Assembly: GCA_030737835.1 (NCBI GenBank)
Contig: CM060848.1
Span: 20,995,309-21,059,308, forward strand
DNA from: Acorus gramineus
Lineage: Eukaryota; Streptophyta; Magnoliopsida; Acorales; Acoraceae
Direction: 5' to 3'
Length of the DNA: 64,000 nt
Position 1 is the first letter of the stretch, and each line of letters starts with the position of its first letter. Position numbers and translations under genes: made by a program. This document shows, in pieces, positions 1 to 12,398 of this stretch. The notes beneath the pieces are model-generated. The model saw nothing but the letters and a program-made list of their open reading frames with translations, ran no database searches and was not told the origin of the DNA.

Positions 1-3000
1 TTTACCCTTACCTGTTCATTTCACTTCCATCTTTTCATGGCCTGACAAACTTTCTTTTTAAAAAATATTTTTTTATTTCTGTGCTGTCATGATCATGCAT
101 TACATCAACTGTTCATGCAATAGATTGATGATGTCGGCACAAGGCTTTCTCAATGTTCTTGATTTTTTTTTTTTTTTTTATATTAGCCATTATTCCATGT
201 TCATTTTGTCATTATTTTTTGTGGGTTATCCTCTTAAATTGTTGGATTGGATGTATTTACTGCAACTGGAATTGTTTGTAGCTGTAAACTGAAATTGCTG
301 TTTTAATTTGATCATATTGATAAAATGCGTCAAATGCAGTCTATAAATCGAATTTGATCAAAAGAAATTTTAAGCGACCATATAGATTTGTATATTTTGT
401 GCATGTTTTATTTACAAACTATTTGTTCATATTGTCCTTATTGTGCGGGTATACTGTATCATTTCATAGAAGCTTGTATTTATGATCGTATTGTGATTGC
501 TGCTGATCTTTTATGGAATTGTTAATTCACTGGGCATAGAGGAATGTACGTTCTAAAAATATTTGTCTTCTTTGAGAAACCTCCGCTCCCCTACCCCTAA
601 AGGATTCCTACACATTTATTCCCTGTTTGAGAACCACCATAGAGCTATTCACTATAAATAGCTATACTGGAATACATAACAATTCATACAGAATATGAGA
701 TTTTTCATTTGGATTTTTTTTTTGTTGGTTGTTCTCATTGAAAAACATACAAATTGTCCTATTATTTTTTGGTCTCTTTGAATAAACTAAAGTGAAATGA
801 TGGATGAGACCTTATAATTATGGAATGATATTTCTATACTTACATTAGTTGTTTGTGTTTTGCAATTTGTAAGAGATGCGACAGATGTTTGGATATTTTG
901 GAATGAGTTTGAGGATGTCACATTGATATCGAATGATATTTTAATTCATGTACATACTTAGGTTGTTCCACACCTTCCCATCTTAGAATTACCATCAAAG
1001 CTTATGTTAGCTGATTTAGGGATCACAATTGGCAAAATATATAATTTTTTTGAGTTATCAGGTTTATGAACCTTCATCCGGCGTGTATGGTACCACACAA
1101 ATGGGTTACAACCGCACACCTCAATCTTGTAACACATTACAACCTCTGTTAACTCCCAATGTATGATAGATACTATTCCAAAATAATAGATATATTTCCC
1201 CTTGCCTGTGTCACAGATATACCTATGGCGCTCTAATCCTTTCGTTGTTTTTACTTGTTGTCTTTAGTGGAAAATCATAAACAATATTATATGGTTTGGC
1301 GCTGTTTTCGCTCTGCAAGTGTTGTGAATCAGATCACGGTTATAATTATCGGCATGTTAGAGTTGGTGTTAATTGAATAAGTTGGAGCAACACCTATCTC
1401 ATTAAGATGAATAATGGCAAGAATACCTCAATTCTAGATCTTTTCTTGCACTTGATATTTCATGAACATGCTTTCTTTGTGTTTGTCATAACTCGCAATC
1501 CATGATTACTAACTAAATGAATTTTATGCTTCCTACACTTAATCAACCAGTTATATTAATGGAATGTTTCTTTGCGTTCTTTTAATTATAATCAATCTGT
1601 TATGGTTAACTAAATAATGCTTTAATGGGGGTAGACATCTCTTCATATTGTTTAAGCTGCTGATTTATTAAGTACCATGCCAAATTTAGTTAAAGTACTC
1701 TTTTTCTAGTTTTCTGGAATAATTTGAACAGGGATGTTAATCAAACAAATAAGGACTGTGTCTTTAACATTTCTATTTCCATGATGTTTAACTTAGAGTT
1801 CTATTATGGAAATTTTTCTAAATAATTGTAGCTGAGATCTATAAAGATGGAATATTGAGAGATCTCGAGCGAGTTATCTTTTGTAATCATAACATTGTTC
1901 ATGTTTCTGGATAACTTTCATTTGCATACTTGTTGAAGGAGTTCTAAATTTTTCATTTAATTGCAAGAAATGCATGTACAAAGGTTTAAACTTTGATTAA
2001 ATGCAGAATTAACTAGTTGGATACTCTCTTGAAATGATTATTCACATGAAAACGAAATGATTTAGTATGATTTTCATGACATATGCAATACAGTACATGA
2101 TTTCTTGATTTGAGAATGAAGTCCTCTATCTATGACCAAGAATGAAGGATGGAGTTATGGAGATGAATTTCAGAATGCTTGCATGATTGCCTTCTTTACA
2201 CTAGATGCTGCACTCCTTAATCTCTATATCTCTGAGGACTTGTAGATTGCTTCCATAGTTGTATTTAGTCTAATCTGTGTGATTATGTATTCAGTTATAT
2301 ATAATGTGTTCACTTTTGGACAAAGAAAATGTTGGGAGACATGAGATCATCATCTAATTTGTAGACTAAAAATATGGCATACATTGAAAAAGTTGTGGGG
2401 CATTAATAACAAAAATACAATAGATGTTTGGCTGTGATGATTTGACTGACTTTATCCTGATTCAGACTTTGAATCACGGAGTGGAGAAGTATAAGGTGAG
2501 GCACTTATTGATATCATGGCTTTTTAAAATCTTTTGAGTGGGAGCAAGATGTCAGAATTGCCTTTCTGAGGGCCCATGAATCCACCAACTGATTCAAGCA
2601 TAACTCAAGAAATGGAATCGTAGTATGAAGTGTGATAGGTGACATAAAGAAGCCAACTTATTTAAAGGTTTCTTTATCTGATCCTTCTGCATGTTGCTTG
2701 GTCATTGCTGCTTTTTGGAGGTTGGTTAGGCTCCAGATGAAGTTTTTTAGAGAGCAAGGATTCAATTTGCCTTTGCACATATCACAATCATCTTGAGCAA
2801 AAAAGGACATGGATGGGAATTTTGCTCAACAAATATGGGTGCAAGAGAATTCATATTTAATGTTCCAAAAGCTTATCTAAGCTTTATTTTATTTACTAAA
2901 GTAGTTAGCATTTCTTGTCTATAATGTGTGTTTCTTTCTTTATTTGTTGAGAGGAGGTGAAGTGGGGAGTGGGTATGTTGTCATCTACTTGTATTGGATC

Positions 3001-5389
3001 TTAAGTGGTTAAGATCCTAGTTTTTTGCACTCGGTGTGCTTTTAGTGTATTTTTACGGGAGGGGTGGGTACCAATAAGGGCTGGATCACATCAGTTCTAT
3101 TCCCATTTAGATACTGACATGTCGCCTCATATATTAGTAAGAGACTGACATGTGTCACTTTACATGTTTAACATGTGAGGTTTGTGATATTTTTACTCAT
3201 ATGTTAGTCCCACATTAGGAATTGAAGAGACCTGGTGCACAGACTTGGCTTGATCACATCTGTATTACTAGGGTATTAGCACATAAAAAAGTATTTTTTT
3301 TTGGAGGGTTTGGGTGGGTGGGGGAAATTTGGGGGGCTACATGTCCCACAAAAAGGTGCTTGACTTTTCACATTACTATCACCCAAATATTTTTGGTGTG
3401 TATTCTGGGGTTGTGATAATTGATAAGGTAGCTCTACAAAAGTTGGTTCCTTCATTGTGATGCTTAAATAAATCATGAAATTACTGTTGAAAAAATATCC
3501 TGAATGTTAACAAACTTTAGTTTTCAGACATTATCTTTTTTGTTTTTTTTCCTGCTTTAACAGTAATGTAATATGGTTTTTAACTTTGGAGTGATCAGCT
3601 TAAATTAGCTTGTTATGATCTGTAGAATATCATATTCATTCTTTGTTTTCAATCTCTAAAAGTAGCTATTAATTGTATTATTGTCATACGCAATGGAAGA
3701 CAATATCATAATTATGGAATAATGAATATTGATCACTTAGCATCCCCATTCACCTTAAAAACCTGTGGAAAGATATCCCTTTCTATGGTAAAACTTTACT
3801 GCTTTAAGATCAACTAATATATTATATTTTCCAAAAGGGGCTGGAGAAATTGTTTTAGACATCCTGCTAGAAAGTAGTGTTTTGTAAGTTTTCATTAGCT
3901 AAAAAAAAAAAAAACTGAATATACTGGGTTGTCCTGCTAAAATCAGGAACTTAAAAGTCATCATGAAATATCATCTCTAACCACCTTAATTGGCATTCTA
4001 TACTAAAGAAGCAATAATGTTTTGTTACTATGGTATTTACTCACAAGTTGCTGTTACACCATTAGCATTTCAGTATATATATCATAATTATAACACACCA
4101 CTTTCTGAGGACCAGATATGTTATTTTTCTGCATTAAGCTTCAAATTATAGGAATATAAAATGGTAAGTGGAAAATTTAAATATTTTTGTGTTTTTTTAT
4201 ACATTTTTTTAGTCACACACTTGTTTAAATATTAAATATATTGTAACATTCATGTTATATTATACTTATTGTGGGGTCTCATACTTGTTACAGAGGTGCC
4301 TTTTGTGATTCAACTATACATATATCTGTTTTACTTCATGGATTTAAATAAAGTAGATCCTTGCCAAACTCCATTTATATGTCTGTTTTATGCACACCTG
4401 TTCTCCATAGTTTATGAAATAATTCTACACTACTACCATTGTTAACTGATAATGAATTTAGCTGATGAAACAGGCTAATTGTATGAACTGTCTGATCTTT
4501 TCTAGCTACAACCCAATTCTGGCTTTTGTGCATCATTTTTATGTTGTTTCACACTTACATTGATAAGGTGTAAGATCCTTATTTCATCATACAAAGCTTC
4601 CAACTGATTGCTGTAATAACCTTTAGGTAGGTAGTCATTATGAATTTCTATTTGACTTTAAAGTTTCTATATATAAGATTATCTTGCTATGATGTATGAT
4701 CCGTTATACTGTTTATCCATAATGGAATGGAAATATTACAGTCTCACCAAGCTATTCAAGCCATTAAGAGTGTACACTTAAATTCTTGATTTTGGATGAA
4801 AGTCCAAGAAACCTTAGAATTCCTTTCCTGTATTCTATTTTTTTTGTTTTTTTTTTATCATGGTTCTCATAGGAAAAACTGTAACGTTATCTGAACTATT
4901 TGTTATATTTCAATCTGTTGAAAAAAAACGAGATGAGAGAAATGCTTCCGGGTTTTCAAATGCTTTTTATTATTTCAATTTCATGCGTGGTAATTCATTG
5001 TTTTCCATTGAATTGATTGGTAGTGCTTCAGTGAATTGAATACTAGTGTTCCATTGCTTTCATTAAAATTACTGGTGCTTCTTTTAACTCAATAACATTC
5101 CTTTTAAATTTTCAATTTCATACTATGCATAGTATTCCAAAACACTGCCATGTTTGAAAATACGTATACGTCCTTGATATTTAACCCAATAATCTCCATG
5201 TATTGAATCAGTAAGTGATATTGTTTCCTTGTGCTCCCCCCCCTTCTAGTACAAAAATTGATACAAAAAAATGATCATGTTAGTTTTCATGTTTTTCCAT
5301 GTTTTTTTTATGCTTTCTATATCTTAATACCAACTTGGTAGACTTTGCAGAATTATTGATGCAAATTAAAGTTGTGTCCTTTTTTTCTC

Positions 5390-5423
<34 letters not shown>

Positions 5424-5800
5424 ATATGATGACAAATGACAAACCTTCAACATCTGATTGGTACCTAATGGACTTCATCTACATGTAAGGCAGCTGTAAT
5501 AAAGGGGAATAAGACCAATGCATGGTTATTATATGACCTATGACATGTTTTTGTTATTGGCTAATATGTTGCTAGGGTTTGGCCTACTATAGTCTATACA
5601 TACTGTAATATGCCTCACGTGACCAGTTGCTTCTCTTATTTTTGACTTGTTTTGTTTAAGTCACTGATTGTGATCTCAAGAAATCCAGGTTTGTTGTTTG
5701 CATCACTGTCATTGAAAAGTTTTTTTTTCTTCTCTGTGGTCTGATAGGTTTAAATAAATCATGCATGCATGTATCGGATGAACCGATATATATTATATAG
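1..5800. other. No convincing gene; T-rich on plus strand
   Basis: I see no long open frame or recognisable domain here. The plus strand is T-rich with many poly-T tracts, which resembles intron or UTR sequence of a plus-strand gene lying mostly outside the window, but could equally be intergenic. Two exon-like scraps are bounded by plausible splice signals: about 1832-1880, after an AG acceptor, and 2467-2496, between AG and GTGAGG. They are too short to identify. Confidence 0.5.
5391..5421. repeat. (TTA)n microsatellite
   Basis: About ten uninterrupted copies of a TTA/ATT trinucleotide, visible directly. Confidence 0.9.
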
Positions 5801-6519
5801 TTTTTGGCGTTGCCACTAGGGGAGGTGGCACTTCATTATTTGTCTTCACATTTCATCATATATTCCATGTTGGTTGCAAAAGTCATCAGAGTTTATGAAT
5901 CTGATGTTCTAATGAGCCATATTTTCAATTCCATGTTCGTCACTTTGATGTCATTTTATTCAACGATAGTCCCGCGTGCTATCCGGGGATGCAAATTAGT
6001 CATTGTACATGTTTGTTAAAATTTATAAATTATAAATTATAATTTTTAGTTTAAAATAAATAGTTATTGCGTGTTTGTTTAAATTTATTGAAATTTATTT
6101 AATGTAACTTCAACGTTTTAGTTTTTTTCTATGTGTAACCATCCATGGGACATTTATTTTTACTTTTTTTTATTCTTTCCTCAATTGTCCCTTTAGTTGC
6201 TTGACGAACCTCCACGGCCCTAATTTTTACTTCAGAGGAATTTAAAGTCACGGATTCGTTTTTTTTTCTTGATTTTGATTTCATCTCAATCATCTCAATG
6301 TTTGTCGGATCAGGTTTGACATTTGTTATATTTCTGCAATCGAGTTTTATTTGCCTATTGGTTTTCATTTGATATTAAAAAGTTTTTTTTTTAATATTTT
6401 GATACCTTTTGAATGCGAGTCATCTCTAAATCTGAAATTAACTTTTTATAATCTACATTTTAAATGTATGTTATATTATTTAAATCTAAAACATGAAACA
6501 TTTTTATGTATTTATTATT

Positions 6520-6860
6520 TATGGTTAGTTGCATTGTATACTGTTTGTTACATATAACACTGTTACATTTACATAAATGTAACATAGCAGTAATATTTAT
6601 CTAAATTTATCAATTGAAAAAAAAGAAAAAGAAAAACATAAAAGTAACATTTATTTAAATTTTTTACATTTTATATTGTTTGTTACATTTACATAACACT
6701 ATATTTATATAATTATATAAATGTAACATAACAGTAATATTTACCTAAATTTTTTACATTTATATTATTTGTTACATTTACATAACGCTATTATATTTAC
6801 ATAAATATATAACGTAACAGTAACATTAACATAAATTTCTTACATTCTATGCACAGTTTA
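6520..6860. repeat. Degenerate AT-rich tandem repeat
   Basis: A unit of roughly 110-120 bp recurs about three times. Each unit contains GTTACATTTACATAA followed by AAATGTAACATA and ACAGTAA. The GTTAC and GTAAC cores are inverted, so each unit can fold on itself. This may be a decayed MITE array. No coding potential. Confidence 0.6.
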
Positions 6861-7634
6861 AAAATGTCATTTCTTCAATTGTGTGTTACATTTTACAAAG
6901 TGTTATATTTAAGAAATGAAAAAAATAAATCTGTTACATTCTGTGAGTTACACAAAAAATAGAAAAACATCATATTTAAACTCAAGCACTAAACTTGATC
7001 TGACAGACATTGAAATGAAATTTAAATCAATAAAAAACATTCTTAAAAAAAAATACTAATGTGAATAATAAGAATATAAGTTTGAAATAAAAATCTAGGC
7101 CGTTTGATGGATTTTGGTGAAAAACAATTTAGGTAAGTTTTGGTGTTATTTATGTAAGTTTTGATGTAATTGAAATAGAAATTGAATTATAATTTAGGTA
7201 AGGATTTTGAAATTTAAATTTTAGTAACTGAGATTCATGTGAAAGAGTAATAACTGAATCAAGAAAAATGAGAATTTGGATTAATGTGATGGATTTTTAT
7301 TGAAAGACAGATCTGTATTATGTTATTTTACCTTTTTTTTTTTTTTTCAAAAGTCAATGAGTCATCCAATAAGATAATGACACTTAATGAGACATGTGAG
7401 TGAAGCTTATAATTTGGGACCGGGTATGATCGCTGAATATGATATACTCACATATTTGGTTTCTGGGCTAATTCATCCTCATTAGATCTTATTTCACATA
7501 CAATCTGTTTCCAAGCTAGATGAGATTCAATATTCTTGTCAGTATTTAATGTGGGACTGACGATTAAAATGGTTGGAAAGTATGAAACATGTGAGGTAAC
7601 ATGTATTAATCCCATGGAATTAGTAGTTTTTTTA

Positions 7635-8286
7635 GGATTTTTGCATATATATACTCCTGTTAAAACTTAATATTATGAAAATCTCCTTGTTAAATCTCAT
7701 AATACAAAAATACCCCTTGAAAACCTTTAAGTTGTGCAACCGTGCTTCTGTGTTAAAATTCAGTCAACTCTATCCGATTTTTATCGTTTTCTCAATGTTA
7801 GTAGACAGAAAATTACTATTTCCCCCTTTGTGTAGTCGATTTTAACATCTCCAACACCTCCTCTTTAAAACCTCTCTTCTTCTTCTTCTTCTTCTCTCCC
7901 ATTTCATCCCTCTCAAAACCTCTCAAAGACATTGTATACTCATTTTTCATCAAATCCCTCATCCTCTTCTTCTCAAAAGGTTCAACAATGAGTATCTCTT
8001 TACAAATCTCTCATTCTCTTATTCTCAAAAGATTCAAAGGGGGGCTAGGGTTTGTGATGAAGTAGAGTTAGTTTTTTTTTCTTTATATTCGTTAGGGTAT
8101 TTAGGTCATTTCTTATGTTAGATTAGAGTTTCTAACCATATGTAAACCAGGGTTCTTAACGGCGTCGGTGATAGGGGCACGGTTGTATAACTCAAAGGTT
8201 TTTGAGGAGTATTTTTGCATTGTGAGATTTAACATGGATATTTTCACAATATTGAGTTTTAACAGGGTTACATGTACAAAAATCTC
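7635..8286. mobile_element. Mutator-like element with long terminal inverted repeats
   Basis: The first ~110 bases (7635-7745) and the last ~110 bases (8180-8286) are inverted copies of one another with frequent mismatches. Shared blocks include CTGTTAAAACT, TGTTAAATCTCA, CAAAAATAC and CAACCGTGC. Long TIRs with unrelated internal sequence are typical of non-autonomous MULEs. The interior (7860-8060) has CTT-rich stretches and no transposase frame. Both flanks have a G plus T-run plus A motif, but I could not fix a clean 9-bp target duplication. Confidence 0.7.
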
Positions 8287-9839
8287 AAGTGTTTTTTATA
8301 AGCATTTAGATGAACTTTATACATATTGTGATTCATTAACATTTTATATGATGTGGTATGTAGTACCTGTGGAATGAAATATGTGACGTGTATGTGACGG
8401 GGCTTTAGAATGGGCTAATCTGAGTTTAACATTACCGTTGACAATTTTTTTGATAAAAATAAAAAAAGAAGCTTTTATTCTTTTATTACTTGTAGAAAAT
8501 GTTTTACTTAAAGTCATTTTTCAAGCCGTCTTTAATTTTGAGCATATATTTATTTAATGAAATATATTTTTTACTAAAAATAAAGTACAAATTTAATTTA
8601 ATTTTTTACATTTTTCTATTGTAATAGTAAGTATATATCAATGTAGAGTATATACTGGTTTAAGTGATTTCATTTACTCAGTTAGGTGACATGGTGTGTA
8701 TGTAATACTGCCCTTACTGTGGAAGTATATGTAGAAGTATAGAATTTTCAATTTTTTTAAAATCATATATCTCTTCTAATATGATATGTACATTTATAAA
8801 AAAAATAAAATAAAATTTATATTTTAATGAACTACATGATATCATTTATAAAAATAAAAAATGTAAAAAAATTACAATAATGTATATTTTTTGTTACAGT
8901 AAGGGGAAGGAGCTAATGAGGTATATGAGACTGCATCTAGGATTATAAAATGGATTGAGTGTAATTTTTTTCTTGTTGTTTGCTGCCTTAATTTTTGGAA
9001 AAAGATTTAATAAACTAAGTTATGACTAATTTAGTGACTCAAGGTAATGAAATCCAGATTCTCTATTTGTAGTTCTTTTCATGTTGTATCTTATTTGACT
9101 CATTGTGAGGGGGTGATATCACCATGAGTCACATCCTACGCATGTAAATGAATCAAGTTAAAGATGTTTTTTTTTAAGTGCATTGGATGTGCGATTGAAA
9201 CACTGAGATTTTTAGAATCTTATCATGCTTCAAACTCAATAGTAAGTTTTTTTGACCTAAAAAATAAAGATAGTGGTTTGAAAAGCTAAACATTGAAAAT
9301 GTGTTTGGAGTTGTGTTTGAGAATTGTTAGCTTTTTAAATGTAGAATCTATCCAAATACAGTTTCAAACAGGCCTACATCTGTTTGATTGTAAAAATTAG
9401 CAATATATAAAAGCAAGTAGTGGATTCAAAACCTAGTACCCTTCAAGTGAGAGAATAGAAAATAGTTTTGGTTGTTAAATTGGATAATTTTTGAACTATT
9501 TTAGTTCAGGGAAGCTGAGCAACAGAATCAATGAAATTCACTAATTCAAGGCAAGTTGTATGGTATCTAATCGAAGGGAAATTGGACAATGTTTATTTTT
9601 AATTAGATATTAATAATTATATTATTATTGTGTTTTTGAAATACAATATATACATAATTTTGTATAAACAACCTTAAAATCACCTCAAAATGAATGATAA
9701 TGCACATTTACATTTACTGTGAGATGCATTGCATTCTCACATGAGAGACCTATTCACATAGGCCATCATGGACCTGACCTAACCTGAGTAAACAAGCCAA
9801 TGTACCAAAATGACAAGAGGCTCTCTGACTCGAATTTTG

Positions 9840-10090
9840 TAGGGGTATTTAGTCATTTATCAATATTTTATTATGTTTATTTAGTCCCTTCTTGTTAGAG
9901 TGAAAAGAGATTAAGTTTTTTGAGAGACGATTGTGGAGAGAGATTAACTGATGGAATCATGTAAATTGTAATCTATTTACTTGATATAATGAATTGATTC
10001 TTCATTTTCTCCATGGACGAATGTAAATTTTATCGAATCACGTAAGTATATGTGTTCTCTTATGTGAATTTTGTTTTTATTATTTTGAGA
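9840..10090 (+). mobile_element. LTR fragment, probably Copia type
   Basis: The block around 10000-10070 has the arrangement typical of plant Copia LTR R-U5 regions: TCTCCATGGACG, then a TTTTATCGAATCACGTAA-like stretch, then TGTGTTCT. Upstream is GGGGTATTTAGTCATT-type sequence often seen at the start of such LTRs. Neither LTR terminus nor a target duplication could be fixed and no internal pol region is next to it, so it is a solo or truncated remnant. Confidence 0.5.
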
Positions 10091-10754
10091 TCTAAGGGCC
10101 TCTTTGGTTCGTGTCATTTATTTTTTTATGGATTTATTTTACCAAGAATAATTTTACAAGGAATCCAGATTTCATCAAACTGTTTGATTTACTAGTGGAT
10201 TTCTGTAAATAATTATTTTTTAGTGTTTGGTTCACACATGGATTTCTGTAAGGAATTTGGTTTAAATATGTAAAATACTCTTATTATTATACATCTACTT
10301 GTAAAGTTTATTTATTTATCCACATCACAATTATAAAAAATGAGTAATTTATTTATAAATAATTTTATAAATATTTAACAAATGCAAATAAATAAAGAAA
10401 TTGATTATGTAATTAAACACATAATAATAATAATAATTTTTTTTTAAAATTAATTGAATATTACGAACTCTCCTGAAAAAGAGAGGAGGAGCTCGGTAAA
10501 AAGAAAAGAGAATGTTATTTATTTTAGAAGGAATGTAAATAGTAATTTAATTAATTTGTAAATGGTATAATAATAATCTTATTTAGCATTGCTAATATCA
10601 ACAGCAATGAAGCCATTTGATATCCAAGAAAAAATTATGATTACTATGAATGTGCTTGCAATAAAAATTAAAAACAAATCTTGAATTCTCACATTCTGAT
10701 CCTAGCTAAACTCTGGATAACAAACCTTCCACAATACGACTTTAATGTTATTAA

Positions 10755-10870
10755 ACTTTTTTTTGTTAGGTGATTTTAGGATTTGAACATTAGATTCATG
10801 ATTTAAATTTTGTTGTGAACCATTGAATTATAGATGTTATTAATTAAGTGTTAGCTTAGCCATTTAATAA
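10755..10870 (-). mobile_element. SINE-like remnant
   Basis: Read on the minus strand, a degenerate A-box (GCTAAGC region) is followed by a B-box-like GTTCAAATCC and then a short A-rich tail. Related in layout to the copies at 21130-21250 and 38125-38225. Decayed and tentative. Confidence 0.35.
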
Positions 10871-12398
10871 TTGATTAATTGTATTATATATTATATATAA
10901 ACTAAATAATATTGCGTCATATTTTAGTATTATCAAGAGCTCAACCCATTACTTGGTTAAGTTTTGAAAATTAAACACATACCAGTCTCATGTAAGTCTC
11001 AAACCCTGTGGTATAATGTTTCAGGTGTGTATATATAAATAAAATGATTATAATTGACATAAATCTCAATAATCATTAAATAAATAAATAGATGCACATG
11101 TCTATGTACAAGTACAACATACTCTCTTGTTCCATCTCTTTGTTTTAATCTAAAACTAAAATTCAATATGATTTTTAAGTAGTTAGAAATGAAAACGCAA
11201 ATGCTAATATGATCCATCCAAAACTTACTTCCATCTAATGTACATGAAAAAAAGATACGTCCAGTCTTATGTACAATCTTGTCTATAGTTCTCACCTAAT
11301 GTTTTTTTTTACAAAAATACACATTTCCTTATTGAAATACATTTTGTTATACATAATTTTTAAATTTTCATGATAATATATACGCACTGCCATATAACCG
11401 TACATTTATTGATCGCAGGTTTCTAAAAATCCATTGTCAGTCACCAATTTAATAGGGTCTTCTGACTCTTCTCTTCTTTTTTCTTCATAATTTCTGAATT
11501 AAACAAAGTTAAAATTTTGTTCACAGAGACAGCCAGACTGCAAACGCCGACTGACATCTGTTTTTATTTTGGGGGATTCTTTTGGCATGGTCAGCTGTGT
11601 TTCCTCTGTCTTTCACTCTCATTCTTTGCACCCTCAGCTCAGTCTCTGATTTTTGACAGTCACCAGCAAAAGATACAGTTAATATAGTTGACCAATTTAT
11701 AGTTGTAACATGGACATCTAGTTTCAAACAATTTTAATAGATTTGTTACAAGTACTAAATAGGGATAGCAATGGTGTATATATTTGGAAGGTACATAGCA
11801 ATGAAGGAACCCCAGATATAAATTAGTCAAAACAGGTCTTCCCTTTCAGTCCTCTAAATGAAGCATCTGTGAATGTAGTTAAATCTCTTGTTTATACCCT
11901 TTAGTGTGTGTGTGTGTGTACCATTGTTCAATTTCAGTTGTCGCGTGTATATATAGAGAGCTGTTATTCATGTTTGAATAGATTTGCAATATCATGCTTT
12001 ATATCAATTGTCACCAGAAGATCAAAGAATAGAACAGACTAGAACAACATGAATAACCCAACTTGAACTTTCCAGTAAAACTTTTTTTGTAATTCATCTG
12101 TACATATGATTTTATTCCAGTGGCTGCCAAAATCCCAGAGATTCTTCTTTGTATCATCTGGGAGTAAAAAGAATTGGGAAAGTACAAAATGAATCGATAA
12201 ATTACATTTACAGTTTCCTTTTGGCCATACTTTCGTCGCCTCTGCTGCAGTTACATCTATACCTCCACTGAAACACATTAGAATCACTATACGTATACAT
12301 TAAGTACATAAAATCTTTAGTTAGAGAGACTATACATGGATGCCCAGAAGTGTCAGCTTCAGAGGCGAATCTGAGGCGAATTCATGCTTCATTTCATC

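Larger units (their letters stand above)
8300..11990. other. Intergenic AT-rich region
   Basis: No gene recognised. It contains AT-rich repeat sequence at 8730-8900 that resembles 24680-24800, an LTR remnant near 9840-10090, the start of a GGGCCTCTTTGG-type MITE near 10095 and a SINE-like copy at 10755-10870. A short TG microsatellite lies at 11904-11919. The part near 12000 adjoins the 3' end of the kinase gene. Confidence 0.5.

Noticed and set aside
6129..6368. 79-codon minus-strand frame
   Set aside because: Low-complexity Lys-rich translation of AT-rich DNA with no gene context.
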